DNA of 64,000 nucleotides from Cacajao melanocephalus (Eukaryota; Chordata; Mammalia; Primates; Pitheciidae), in NCBI GenBank assembly GCA_963573385.1, contig CAUYLG010041603.1:23930-87929 (forward strand), in the 5' to 3' direction. Each line of letters begins with the position of its first letter. Position 1 is the stretch's first letter. Positions 18,313-30,079 of the stretch are shown one piece after another. The notes below the pieces were generated by a model that was given only the letters and a program-made list of their open reading frames with translations, did no database searches and was not told the DNA's origin. Both the position numbers and the translations under genes were made by a program.

Positions 18313-18769
18313 AGTTGGTTCACTGTGCTACTTGCTGGGGATATGGCAGGAATAAGAATAATAATCCTTGTTTGCATGCTGCAGTGGCTTCTTCTGAATT
18401 GATTTGACTTGGTTATTCAAATGAGTTTCAGCTGCCTCTGCAAGAAGGCAAGCATCTTCCCGAAATGTGTTGGCCCCTCTCCAGAAGTTAGGCAAATGGC
18501 AGAGATGCTAGTTTATTAGAAGTGAAGAAAGAGGCTTTCTTCCCTGGGCAGCCTTCAATGGTGGGAATCCCCAATGCCTCTGCTAGCTGGGCATTCTGTT
18601 ACTGTAAAGGAGCCCATGAATGCTGAGAACTCAGTCACAGGGTTTGAACAAATGTAAAAATACTCACTCTGGCACATCAGGGATGACCTGGGGCAAGCAG
18701 GGGACTTTGCCCTTACTGAGGTCTAGCAAGGAAGGGTGGAGCCCAAACCATGGCTTTGCTTAGACTCCT
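18313..18769. other. No recognised feature
   Basis: Single-copy-looking DNA, no repeat that I can name. Confidence 0.5.
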
Positions 18770-18940
18770 ACCTGGTAATTTGCTAAACACCCAATGATGG
18801 AACATTATACAGCCATTAAGAGATGTGCATCCATTTACATAGAAAAATCTTCACAATATGCCAGTAAATAAAAAGTGAACTATAAATACAGAACATACAA
18901 TTAAATCCCATTTGGATTAGACATTGTCTATATAAGATAT
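18770..18940 (+). mobile_element. L1M fragment (end of ORF2)
   Basis: 'ccaatgatggaacattatac' and 'agccattaagagatgtgc' correspond to the conserved end of old L1 ORF2 (the W-x-x-Y-x-A-I-K region), followed by 'aaaaagtgaactata' and 'aattaaatcccatttgg'. It is short and highly diverged. Confidence 0.55.
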
Positions 18941-18944
18941 ATAA

Positions 18945-19205
18945 AATAGCTAATATTTATTGAAGACTTAACAAATGCCAGCTATTCATTTAAGACTTTA
19001 CACATACTGTCTCCTTTGATCATCCCCAAATGCTGTACAGAAGGTACAATTGAAAATCCCAATTATATAGATAAGAAAACTGAATCAAATGCAGTTTAAG
19101 TAAATTTTCAAGATCAAAGAGTCAACAAGCAATAAAACTAGGCTATAAATTCAGTCACTCTGAGTCTGGCCCCTAGGCTTTTAGCGATCTGGCTATACTA
19201 TATAA
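18945..19205 (-). mobile_element. MIRb SINE
   Basis: 'agctaatatttattgaagac', 'cacatactgtctcctttgat', 'tagataagaaaactgaatc' and 'actctgagtctggcccctag' run in the order of a reverse-complemented MIRb. Nearly full length, about 260 bp. Confidence 0.72.
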
Positions 19206-20388
19206 GCCTCTGGAAAGTTTAGAGCAAAATACTGATATTGGTTATTTCTTGAAATGGGTCATTTTCTTCTTTTAGCTTATCTGTAATACAACTATTATGA
19301 AGATAATATACATATATTTATGCAGTAAATATCTTATGTTGGAAAATCAATCAATCTCAATTAGAAAAAAATCACAATTAAAAAGGTAATTAGAAAGAAC
19401 ACAATCTGAAAAAACAACTTCTGTAAATCTTTATTTCTGTCTATTGAGTTCTTGAATGTATTTCACAGGCCACTTTGCAGTACTATTTGTCTGCCTGTAA
19501 TCTTTTTAAATACTCCAAGGTTCTAATTGTTTAGTTGCTTAATGAAACTTATTGCCTTTGAGATTCCCTAACAAGCTTAATAACGCCTTTCAAAAAGAAC
19601 TGAGTAACCAGTTAAATGGAATTACATAGGCATGACTATTTGCTGCTTAAGTCAACTGTGATATTCTCGGACTTCATAATTGGTTATTCATTTGCTAACT
19701 CTGGGGCAAATGAACATCTCATACTTGCCAGTTTGTTGGTATAAAAGAAAATCATTTAAAACTTCACTTTCTGATATGTATTTCACAGTGAGATGCTGGA
19801 AAAACTTACACTTTCAAATGCTGAACACACTTTTATAAAAGGTCATGCTGACCACTGGAAAATTAGCTGGTATATATAACTTCATCATTTTAGCAGTTCA
19901 ATTAATCTGTTTCACAGCCTGGAGTGGGTGGAGAGGAGGAAAATCAATATGATGCCTCGGGGACAGTCTGAATTTGAAGCAGCATGGACTTCCTTCAGAT
20001 CAGAGGTAGTTGCCTAGTGAATGTATCAGTGCTATGACTCCCTAGAATGTTACCATTTGGTGATTTTCTGTTCAGTCCTCCAGATCTCCAGGGCCATTAA
20101 CCAACAGCTCTTTGTGTGCATTCAGGCCAATGGCTTAGATCTCAGGGTAACAGCATCACCCTTGTGCACATACAGTCAAAGATGGAGACTTTTTATTACT
20201 CGGTGGCTCTGGTTCATTTATCTTTAGAGTTTATTGCCAGTGATAAAGAACTCTTGTATATCCTTAAATATGATGTTGGGATATAAAAACATGAGATTCT
20301 CAATATTAATGCTCTCTGGGACAGCAATTGCTTTAATTAATGCTGGTGGAGATCTGGTTTCCCCAAGTGAGAAGATGGTCTAATAACA
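19206..20388. other. No recognised repeat; AT-rich
   Basis: About 1.2 kb without a repeat that I can name, AT-rich with many TAAT and ATTA words. It is a candidate for conservation testing only because it is repeat-free and homeobox-site-rich, which is weak evidence. Confidence 0.45.
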
Positions 20389-20700
20389 ATATAGCCATCC
20401 TCAATATTCATGAGAGATTGGTTTCCAGACCCCCCACAGATACCAAAATCCATGGATCCTCAGTATTTGGATAGAATCGATACACCTCTTTCTGTATACT
20501 TTAAATCATTTCTAGATTACTTAGAAAATCTAATACTCTAGATTACTTGCAATACCTAAATACAACGTAAATAGTTGTTATACCAAGTTTTCTTATTTGT
20601 ATTTTTGTTGTATTGTGATTTTTAATTATTTCTAATATTTTTGATCTGTAGTTGGTTGAATCCACATGTGCAGGACCCAGGGATACGGGGGCAGTCTATA
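20389..20700 (-). mobile_element. MER2 DNA transposon (TcMar-Tigger, non-autonomous)
   Basis: The left end carries 'ggtttccagacccccc' and 'accaaaatccatggatcctc', the right end 'ggttgaatccacatgtgcag' and 'gggatacgggggcagtctat'. These are the characteristic MER2 ends, and 'tactttaaatcatttctaga' lies in the middle. Both ends sit at TA dinucleotides, as expected for a mariner-type insertion. At about 312 bp it is slightly shorter than the ~345-bp consensus. Confidence 0.87.
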
Positions 20701-20819
20701 GTTACAATCATAGCTCCATTGTAGCAGGCATCACAGCCTGTGCCACATTAGTTGTGTGCACGTGTGGGCCACAGCTTTGATAACAGTCATAGAGCAACAG
20801 TAATGAATTCCTGCTGTGG

Positions 20820-21020
20820 CCACATGCTCATAAGCTCTTGACATGCACTATTTCACTATATCCATCCCTACCATCCTAAGAGCCAGATCCTCTTATCCCC
20901 ATTTACCCATGAGGAAATGGCGGCTGTGAGAGGCAAAGACATTTGCCCAATGTTGCAAAAGCTTCTGTAGAGGGACAGTGCTGAGGCTTATAACCATGCC
21001 TGCCTAACCCTAGAGCCCCT
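20820..21020 (-). mobile_element. MIR SINE
   Basis: 'tcttatccccatttaccca' followed by 'tgaggaaatggcggctgtga', 'catttgcccaatgttgc' and 'gctgaggcttataacc' is the reverse complement of MIR from core to 5' end. Confidence 0.65.
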
Positions 21021-21919
21021 ATGGGTTGAATCTCTGTGCCATGTTATCTCAACACAGCACAGTTTTCAATGTGGAAGATACCCAGATGGGGAGTCCTGTA
21101 GCCTGGATGGTGAGGGGTTGGGGGAAGGAGGCCTCAATCAGAGCAGTAAACCGAGGAAGTTTATTTCTAGTGTGTTGCACCCCACCCCCACCAACCCAGG
21201 ACAGTGCTGGGGAGAAGCCACATGCAGACCGTCACCCTCGACGTTGAGAGGAAGGCCCAGCTGCCATCTGTAGAAGAACTCAAAGCAGAATGACAACTGT
21301 TTTTCCAAATCTACCATAGATGCCATTTCGCTCTTGCAAAAAACTGTTTATTTTCACAGATACCCTTGAAACTTCACATAGACAATGACCCTTGCTGTCT
21401 CCTGGTCTCCTCATGGTGAATTCCAAAAGCAGCGGATAACCCCAGGTCTGGTTAGAGGAGAATGAGACCAGTGGAAGGACTCAGCCAGGCTGAAAGGATA
21501 AAGTGATTGGTACTAAAAGGGCTAAAGACAGGCCAAGGGGAGGAGGGACTCCAGAGAGAAGCAGCTAGGGAACATCAGGATGAACCCAAAACCTGCCGAT
21601 GCCCCTTCTATGCCCGAATCTTCCCTCTTCAAACACAAGTTTCCAGTAGCACAGTTAGCCCCCAGCTCTACCAGTGCTGGGCCCTGCCCTTCAAGACCAG
21701 ACTATACAAGCCCAGGATTTAGGCCGAGTTAGCTCTGACTCTGATAGCACCCCATCCCTCATGTCCTTGAACATCAGTTGCTCTGGCACCCACCATGAAA
21801 TCTGATTATCCAAGACTGTGGATTCAAGTCCTCTTGATGTCCCCTTGCTGCAATTCATTTGAGGTGACTCTTCAGACATTTTGTGATAACTTGCTATGAG
21901 CTAGGCTTTGTGCTTCCTC
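21021..21919. other. No recognised feature
   Basis: GC-balanced DNA around 21060-21250 and 21420-21720. Frames of 60-73 codons have no recognisable content. Confidence 0.5.
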
Positions 21920-22075
21920 CTGTGACAGATCAAAGGAGTTGAATTTTGGCTCTGCTACTGGAGAGCCCTGAGCAAGTTCCCTAACAACTCCCCTCCTTTT
22001 CTGTAACATGCGTATACCATACGCACCCTGCTGGGCTGTTGGGATGTTGTCATCATTAAATACAGTAAGGAACCA
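21920..22075 (+). mobile_element. MIR SINE fragment
   Basis: 'gaattttggctctgctactg' with 'agcaagttccctaacaact' and 'ttttctgtaacatgcgtat' then 'ctgggctgttgggatg' follows the MIR core and 3' order, with substantial divergence. Confidence 0.5.
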
Positions 22076-23619
22076 AGCTCAGCTTGGGGGTAGTTGGGAC
22101 TTTGCTAGGTGGTATGAGATGGAGGAAAATGGCCCCAGTTAAAGGCTCACCTGCAACCAAGGCACAGCTGCAGGAGCATGAGGTGTATGTCTGAAGAACG
22201 TGCAACAGCAGGCAGTAGTTTGTGGGCAGAGGTTGGAGGAAATGTGAGAGAATAGGGTAAAAAGGTACGTGTGGGGCAATGGCTCCATCCTGGTGCCCTG
22301 GCGACTTGCACCTATCTGAGACGTTGACCACACCTGTGGTACTCTGGCCTGCAGACCCTGACTTAACGATGGATGAATGAATGCACTCTCACACCATTAC
22401 AGTGATACAAGTGTGCTAGAGATGGCCGTTGGCTGCTTTTAGAGGGCAAAATGCAACCAATCGACCTAGACCCTCTGTCCATCCACAGATTTATTCTGTC
22501 AAGATTTTACAACAGAGGTTCTAAGTTAACACACTTGTGGATAATTAACGTGGTTAAAAGAATGGTTTTACGAATGATAAAAGCTTTAGGTTCCTGGCCC
22601 AGAGTAAACACTACTAACGGGTAATTTCTCTTTGACCTCCCCCTGAGAGGACCGTCAGCACAAAGTTTACATGAGTGAACAGTTAGAGTAGAAACAAAGG
22701 GATGTAGGGTAAATGGATCTTAAACTGGGAAAAGCCTCTTAGTGTCCCTATCTCTTCCTTAGTGAAGGACCAGCCAGCCACCTTCGGCCTGCCCCAATAA
22801 AACCTTTCAGCCTTCCAAAAGATTTGAGACTATAATGTATAACTTTCTCTAATATTTTCTGTAATATTTTGCCAACCACCCCAAGTGAATTCCAACACCC
22901 GTCCAGACAAGCTACCTCTTGAATGGCTTGGCACAATGTCTGTGCTCCTCCAAGGACATGAGTCTTGTAGGAAGCCATCTCCCCCTCATCTCCCTCTCTC
23001 CTTGGGAGGTTATCGTGAATCAGTTTCTTAAGATCTCCAGGGTGCTGACAAGCTTTGGCACTTTCTGCCCTGTCCCACCACTCCAGAAGCAGAGCTTGGA
23101 CCACGAAACTGTTCAGCCAAATCTACAGCAGTGTCCCAGCTCATGGTATAGTCATCCGATCCCTTCCACTTCAGTGTTGTCCAGTTTGGTGTCTGGGAAA
23201 CACCATGGGGAACTGGCCCTTATTTTCACTGTATATATAAATAATAAACAGCCTAAAAGTTGCTCACTGTCTATTACCAGCTGAAATAGCCGGGCTCTGG
23301 CCTTGGCTTTGTTTTGTCTCATGTGCATGAGCTTGGCAACTAGTAGATGTCAAATTGTAAAGGTGGAATATTAGGGTGAGATCTTATTTCTGAGGTTTTT
23401 GAGCTATATCACCCTTTTGGATTTCTGACCTTTTGACTTCCATTTTCACAGCTAACCTTAAGATGACTGGCTCCTGACACTTGAGCCACCCCATCACCTG
23501 TCTTGGGTTGACCCATCCATCCCCTCAGTGAGCCTGACCTTGAGGACCACTGACAGAGAAGCAGTCAATAGAAATTAATTATTCAATGCCTGGAAAATCT
23601 CAAATGGTATTTAATATGC
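22076..23619. other. No recognised repeat; overlapping open frames
   Basis: About 1.5 kb free of repeats that I can name. It holds a 118-codon minus-strand frame (22748-23104) overlapped by a 121-codon plus-strand frame (22919-23284). Neither product resembles a family that I recognise, and both can arise by chance in this GC-balanced DNA. The part at 22480-22720 contains closely spaced GTTAA and ATTAA words that could be HNF1-like sites; this is speculation. Confidence 0.4.
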
Positions 23620-23860
23620 AGTTCATCAAAAGTAAAAGTTCCTTAAATTTTCATCCAGAAAAGTTATTTCTAAGGGATGAATATATAAATACATAGTATG
23701 CAAGTATTATATTCAAGGGCAAGACCATGGAAACAGTTTAAGAATCCAACAACAGGGAATTGGATAAAGACATCATAGTGCACTTGTCAAAATGCAGCTA
23801 TCAAGGATGATGATGTTGAACAATAGTTTGGTAATATAATTGTCTAGAACCATGGAGAGT
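23620..23860 (+). mobile_element. L1M fragment, 5' side of an LTR insertion
   Basis: 'gtttaagaatccaacaacag' and 'ggaattggataaagacatca' followed by 'atgcagctatcaaggatg' matches the old L1 ORF2 end (the 'fold-and-IK' region). The related 3' text resumes near 24290, beyond an intervening LTR-like block. Confidence 0.5.
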
Positions 23861-24180
23861 CTGAGATTTTACCCAATTTATACGTTAACAATTCTGCCAC
23901 AGTTTCATGAAAGAAGACACAGACCCCTGGGTCAGGGACAAAGGTCTCTAATACTCACATCAATATCAGAAGCCAGAATTTCAGGATTTTTTTTCCTGCC
24001 AGTTTCTCAAGTCCTGATTCCCACAGAGTGACAGGAAAGGGCCAGGTGACACTAGCACTGCCATCAGTGGTTGCCTTACAGAACAGGAACTCCGAGCTTA
24101 GGAAACCCAAATTTTTTATAGTTAACAATGAACACATCTGCTCATTGTTCTGAAAGGAGATGCTATCCCAGTCTTCCACA
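23861..24180 (-). mobile_element. Probable ERVL-type LTR within an L1M
   Basis: On the minus strand the block opens TGTGGAAGACTGGGATAGCA, continues with 'ggcaaccactgatggcagtg' and 'cctttcctgtcactctgtgg', and ends near 'catgaaactgtggcagaatt'. That layout is LTR-like (ERVL group) and the block separates two L1M pieces. Family and exact ends are uncertain. Confidence 0.4.
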
Positions 24181-24289
24181 CCTGTTCACTATATAAATAT
24201 CTGTGAAAAAATAAGACAGGAAAATAGGTGGAGAGTGCCTCTGCTCACAAGATGTGCAGAAACGTGCGAGGCTCATGGAGAATTGCTTC

Positions 24290-24475
24290 CCTATGACAAT
24301 GTGCTGACAATATATTGTTATATAAAATAAAGCAGGCATTTTAACCTCATTTTTGTGAAATATATGTGTTTTTATGTAGATATTTAGAAAAGTATGAAAT
24401 GACATACATCCAGATACCAATAGAAGATTTTTTTTGGTTATTTTTTGCTAGTTGTAAGTTGAAACTTTTCTAGTG
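24290..24475 (+). mobile_element. L1M 3' fragment, 3' side of the LTR insertion
   Basis: 'atatatgtgtttttatgtag' and 'tatttagaaaagtatgaaat' then 'catacatccagataccaa' is typical of the 3' end that follows ORF2 in old L1M/HAL1 copies. It fits as the continuation of the fragment at 23620-23860. Confidence 0.42.
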
Positions 24476-25067
24476 AACATAGATTACTTATGAAATTATT
24501 TTTTAAATTAAAAAATGGCTCCCAAATGTCAATTTAATAACTGAGGGAGCCCTTAAAATACCCCTGCTGACTTCTGCATGGGTGTGTAAAATAGAATCTG
24601 CTCACATCTTAGAGTAGATAAGGACATGCTTAACGTTTTTAGAAGAGACCTGCCTTTTGACATGGAAGCTGTAGAATTGTTGACAAGAGTATACCTCCTT
24701 AAACAATGCAAGTCACATTCACATCAGAGCTGCCTATGAGTGTTTATTTTCTATGGTGCTCCACCTGCTCCCTCCTTCCTGTCTCAGTGGCAAGTGTGAC
24801 TCAGCAAGTGTGACTCAGCAAGTGTATCAGGGGCATCCATCACTCTCACTCACTTTTGCCAAATGCAGTGGAAGTGTATAGAATCTTTTTCATATTTATG
24901 TTGGCTACAGAGCATAAATCTGAATAGGTTCTCCAAAGTAAGCTTTTTCTGTATGCATTTGATCCAAAATGATAAGTATTATGAATTGCTTTATAGTAAT
25001 AATTATGCTTTTCCATATTTTTTATAATTAGTCCATACTACAAACTTGTTTGGTTTAATGATTTGGG
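24476..25067. other. No recognised repeat; short tandem motif
   Basis: AT-rich DNA. A 14-bp unit (gcaagtgtgactca) occurs about two and a half times in tandem at 24790-24830; each full unit contains TGACTCA, an AP-1 core site. Confidence 0.5.
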
Positions 25068-25084
25068 TTCTCTCTCTCTCTCAT

Positions 25085-25124
<40 letters not shown>
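25068..25124. repeat. (TC)n(CA)n compound microsatellite
   Basis: A CT run (about 25069-25082) is followed, after ATG, by an uninterrupted CA run (25086-25123, about 19 units). Long pure dinucleotide runs of this size are usually length-polymorphic. Confidence 0.96.
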
Positions 25125-25127
<3 letters not shown>

Positions 25128-25619
25128 CTTGTCTTTAAACATGGATAGTGAGGTCTTACAGATTGTAATTAGGATCAGATAAACTATAAATAAAGCCCTC
25201 TGGTATAATGTGTGAGACATAACTGTTACACAGTTTCAAATTTTCTGCAACAAGTAAACAGTATTTTATAATTTACAAAACTAAAAACAAACTTTAAACT
25301 TAAAATTTCTTCTTATTAAACAATTGACAATTCAACTAACTTTCCAATATCAGGGTCTCTCTGTGCATATGTGTACACAAACATATATAACTTATATTAC
25401 GTATATTATATATAACTTAAAAGCATATTTTCTAATAGCTATTTAAGAGCCATCAAACTTTCCAAAAAAGAGATAACTTAAAAATAAGTATTTCAACTTA
25501 TGATAGTTATTTGCACAAATTGATAATTTAACCAGCTAATTATTAAATCTATTATAGACAGGATGAAGCAGTGTTAGGAGAAGGTATTTATCAATTGCCT
25601 GGGGCTGTCTCATAGTTTA
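25125..25619. other. AT-rich, no recognised feature
   Basis: AT-rich interval with TATATA-type words at 25380-25425; no repeat that I can name. Confidence 0.5.
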
Positions 25620-26130
25620 GTTGAGATTCTTTTGGTTGCAAATATCACAAACCCACTTCAAATTATCTTAAGCTCAGGCAAAATTTGCTGGAAGGATCCT
25701 GAGGCAGTAGCTCCGAAAGTCAAAGAAAAAGTCAAATAACTCAGTGTTCAGGAAAGGGAAGAATGAAATAGGAACTTTTAGGGCCCAAGGTTGTGGATTT
25801 TTCTTCTAGAGCCTTGACACTCACACTATTCAGCAATATTTTCCCATTTGCTTTTTCTCTAGACTTTAATTCTGGAGAGAGAGGAATTGAGTGTTCCAGC
25901 TTGGGTCAAGTGTCCACATGTCCACACCTGTGCTAAGCCCCTATGGCTGAGAGATCAGGGTCACATTACAGAAGCACGGCTGTTGGGGCCCATGCCCATG
26001 CCCATGCATGTGCTTGTGTTGTGTATATGCATTTGTCTGTGTGTGGCAGGAAGTGCAAAGGTGGAAGCAGTCACTCTCAGGGATCTGTGGCTGGGCTGGC
26101 ATCCCTAAAGTTCTTCTCCACACATGTTTT
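25620..26130. repeat. Probable old interspersed repeat, family unknown
   Basis: 'gagattcttttggttgcaaa', 'cacaaacccacttcaaatta', 'cttaagctcaggcaaaattt' and, further on, 'gcttgggtcaagtgtccaca' recall a widely dispersed mammalian repeat, but I cannot name it. A (CCCATG)3 hexamer run sits at 25988-26006. A 73-codon frame at 25887-26108 is probably incidental. Confidence 0.35.
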
Positions 26131-26689
26131 TGCTTTAGAGGGATAGAAATGTCCAGTCCTCTTACATTTTTGTAACATTGTTAGATCACTCCCTCACTCT
26201 GGATTTTAGTGTTCTAACCAGAAGTCCATAGACAATACCTAAATGCCCATTGAGCTTCCACAGTGCACATTAATACTTCATCCAGCAACTTGGAGAGTTC
26301 ATCTCAGTAGAAAATTCAGCCGGCCAGGGTAGGTGAGTGATAAGTTCCACTTGAAAACACTCACTACCCTTAGTAATAGGGCTGCCAAGAATAAATCATG
26401 CTCAAATTTGTCCTTTCAGCAGCATAATCCTGCCCTCTGACACCAACTGAATAGGTTTTTATCTTTTGGGGAAGTAAATTTTCTTCCTCCAGTTTCATTC
26501 ATATTTGTGAACTGAGCCCCCATGCTTGCCTGCATGCCTGTGCCAGGCCCTCTTGCTGCAGTTCGGTCCCCATAACTCCCTAATCATATGCACGCAAGGG
26601 GCTGGAGGAAGATGGAACTTAGCCCTGGCTGGGGGTAGGGACCTGGTTATGAACCCTTGGTCTAATGGGGATTTGGTCAAGTAGTTTCA
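26131..26689. other. No recognised feature
   Basis: Mixed DNA, no named repeat. Confidence 0.5.
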
Positions 26690-26835
26690 ACTGTCAGGAC
26701 TTTTATTTCCTGATCGGTAAACTGGGATCAGAATCCCCATTTTACCAAAGAGCTGAGAGAAGGCAATGGGGATAATAAGTGTGAATGCAGTTTGGATGCT
26801 GTAAAATTCTATGTAAATGTTAAGCATTTTCTCCA
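26690..26835 (+). mobile_element. Possible MIR fragment
   Basis: 'ttatttcctgatcggtaaac' then 'tgggatcagaatccccatt' and 'ggggataataagtgtgaat' resemble the MIR core and 3' half, but the order is disturbed by an insertion or divergence. Confidence 0.38.
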
Positions 26836-27869
26836 TTAAAAATCTACCAGCCTCATTCTCTTGGGTGTATTAAGTAACATGCATTCATGTTTCCAGTCAA
26901 CCAGAGACCCTGCTTTTTCCAAACCATGTGTCACAGGAATAAAATCTGTAATTATTTTGTTTGAGTTACTTCTTTCATTTTAGAAACTGTGAAATCATCA
27001 GAGAAAATATTCTGTGATATTCACACAAACTTCTAGGAGAGTAATTAGGAGAATCTTTGGCAAAATTACATATAAAATATCCCCAGGAAATTCATTTTCT
27101 GCTAAACCATTCAATAAAAATGAAAAACACTCCTCCCAATTCTACCCCCACCTCATTCCCTCAAGACCCCAAATCCCTGTAGTTTTATCAGGGTTACTTA
27201 TGTTTTGTTGCAAATACAATTATTGCCTTGTTATCTAGCCCCTTAAGATGTAAGATTTTTATGCACGTAGGGTCACCACACGATTCCATATTATTCAAAA
27301 GAGGCAAATAATTTGTTCTCCTGCAAAAATAGCCCCATATCTATAAAAGATCCTTCCCATCCTGTAGATAATTATGCCTCCTGACCCTCAAAGAAAGTGA
27401 GAACTTCTGGCCATGTGTATCCATTAGTGGCTCACCCATGTGTCCACAAATGCACCATCAAACAGCACATCTGACTGGCTACACAAATTTGCTAAGTAAG
27501 CCATGTTGGTTGGCAGCTGAAAGTCAAAGACAGGATCATCAATAGCATCAACAGATACAGAGGGATCAAGGAAAAAGATTATAAAGGTCATTTGTTCAGA
27601 GAGAAGGTGGCCACTGGTAACTTTGAAGAAGTCACTCTAGCAATGGCAGAATGGCAGAAGGAAGAAGTCAGAATGTGACGATGTAAGGCAGGTTTTGATG
27701 ATGAGAAAACAGGAGCATAAATAATTATTTGCTTGACAAACAAACTAGCAATGAAAGAAAGAGAAGAAATAGAACTATGCCTCAAAAGAGGCAATTCCTT
27801 TGTTTTCTTAGTTATATGTCCAAAACATGTACATGTTTGAAGGCCAAGGGGAAGGAGCTAATGAAATCC
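26836..27869. other. No recognised feature
   Basis: About 1 kb of AT-rich DNA. No repeat that I can name and no frame above 75 codons. Confidence 0.5.
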
Positions 27870-28040
27870 ACTTATTGTAAGCTGTGCAATCTTGGACAAG
27901 TTACTTGATTTCTCTAAACCTCAAAAGCATCTCTTGTAACACAGGGGTAATAATACTACATATTTCATTGGGATATTGTGACCTTTAAGTGAGGTAATTT
28001 ATGAAATACTTAGCTTCACATAGTGATAAGCACCCATCAA
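27870..28040 (+). mobile_element. MIR SINE
   Basis: 'gtgcaatcttggacaagtta', 'cttgatttctctaaacctca', 'aggggtaataatactacat' and 'gaggtaatttatgaaatac' give the MIR order from core to 3' end. Confidence 0.62.
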
Positions 28041-30079
28041 GTGATCAACAGATAAAATATTGATTTACAAAGAGAAAGAGGAGGAAGAAAAGGAAGAGAG
28101 AGGCATCCAAGGCAGCAACAGAAGAGAGAAGAGGAGGAGGAGATGGCATTGAAGGAGCTAGAAAGAAACCCCTGCAGCTGGAGGGAGAAAGGATGGTTGG
28201 ATGTGCAGAGAGAATGCTCCATTGTAAAGAGGATGATGGAATAAAGCTTCTGGTGGACATTTCCAATTTTCTCAACAAAGGACACATAGTTTTGTTGAGA
28301 CAGTAGCAGGATAGCGGTGGTTAGAAGACAGGGAAGACAGCCCAGGATTGCCACTGTGAAATATACATTAAGACTTCAGAGAGGTGAACATGGAGATTAT
28401 AGAGTAGCTACAAGAGCCCACTTGAAATAACAACAGAAGTCCAGGGCCAGGCATCCAGAGGCAGAAGAGCAGGTTAGGCAGAGCAGAATCTCGAGGGAGA
28501 GAGGACAACGGAGGAAGAGGTGAGGGCAGGCTGGCTGGCTGTTGTCTCTTTCCTTCCCTTTCTTTCCTTCTCTCTTCTCTCTCTGATTTCCTTTCCTTTT
28601 CTCCCTCTCTCTTTTCCTTTCTTTTTTCTCCTTTAAGAAGTAATAAGTGGTAGAAAGAGTTGTTAATTATTCCTTCTTCAGTGTTTTCCATCTTCTCATG
28701 AGACTCAAAGAATTGATGTCTGTTCTGCAGGCTCTTGTAAAACGTATTGAGTTCATCCGAAGAAGGAGCGGTATAGATGAAAATAATAGCACTAATAAAT
28801 ACTGAAAATCTCACACTATTAACATGATGATATGCAGCCTGAAAATGGATCCCATAGCCAGAAAAGCTTAGGTATCAGAAAGAAAAATGTAAATGTATTT
28901 GGAAATCTATCCCAGCCTTGTATTTGCATGCACTATTTACTCTGTTTTTGGGCTTTCCTTGTGATTAAGTTATTAAAATGCAATCACTCTCCCTTTTTAG
29001 CCAGTCAAAACAATGTAATTTCTTTTCAAGTGAAGTATAACTATAAAAGTTAAAATACAGAACATGATATTACATATCATCTAAAATATAAATTTACCAG
29101 TTTATTGAAGCAGTGTTTAGTGAGAACCTACTATGTCCTAGGCATTGTGTATTTAATGTGGCTATAGGCCTCGTGGTTCCTATAATCATCAACACTCACA
29201 ATCTTTAGAAGAAATTTCAATTCTGCACAACATGAAAATTAACATAAGCCATTGCCTCCCTTCCTCAAATCTAACTTTGGAGATTTTAGGAAAAGTAACA
29301 GAAGACATGTGGATGGATCCCAGCACTTAGCACGAAAACCATAAAAAACCCATGGGAAGATGAAAGATCCTTGACTTCCTGGTTGATAGGAAGATGATAG
29401 CCTATATCAGGAGATGCCCAGGGCCATAGATGGGAGACGTGCTTGAAAGTACTGGCTGAGTGCACCTTTTATCTTTCTTACCCTGGCCTCAGTGGGCTAA
29501 CTGACCTCCTATTGCTTCAGTGGCAAAGCACCTCCCCAAATTAAAATGTATCAGAGCAGTTAGCCAACATTGGGGCAGAGCTGGAGACGCTCGGGAGTGA
29601 GAATAATTGTGGGGATGCTGGCTACCCCTGAAAATTTCCTCCTTACCTCTTCAACCCCAAAGCAGAGAGGAACAGTCCTTAGGAGAGAGACGTTCCCAGG
29701 GCTTTGAGGGTGAGGTCTCAGGAAGTACAGAGTAGGGAAAGGTAGGAGAAAGCAAACTGTAACTGGTTGATTCCTGATGGAAACATCAGAGGCAGTAAAG
29801 CCTAAAGCATATTCTGGACCCCCAAACTCACAGTCTAAGATTGTGATTCTCCTTCAGGTATACATTACTTTCAACTGAAATTGACATGCAAGGTTTGGGG
29901 TGGGGGTTTAGGAGTTGTTTAATAAGACCTCTCTGGAGCACATACCCTAAAGGCAATATATCAAGAAATATCTATTAGAGACACTTAAAAGAAGCCTAGT
30001 AAATACCTTTTATAAGGGAAGGAGTGATATTTGAACACAAAGTAAGAACAAGTAGTTACAAATGAGAAACAACGGGAGC
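28041..30079. other. No recognised gene; purine and pyrimidine tracts
   Basis: A purine-rich stretch at 28070-28200 and a pyrimidine-rich tract at 28545-28632 create the long minus-strand frames here (28037-28354 and 28368-28814, up to 148 codons, rich in Ser/Leu or Lys/Glu/Arg). These frames are compositional. A weak MIR-like piece lies at 29100-29180 ('ctactatgtcctaggcattg'). Confidence 0.45.

Noticed and set aside
28368..28814. 148-codon minus-strand frame rich in Lys, Glu and Arg
   Set aside because: Its charge run comes from a CT-rich tract on the plus strand; there is no recognisable domain.
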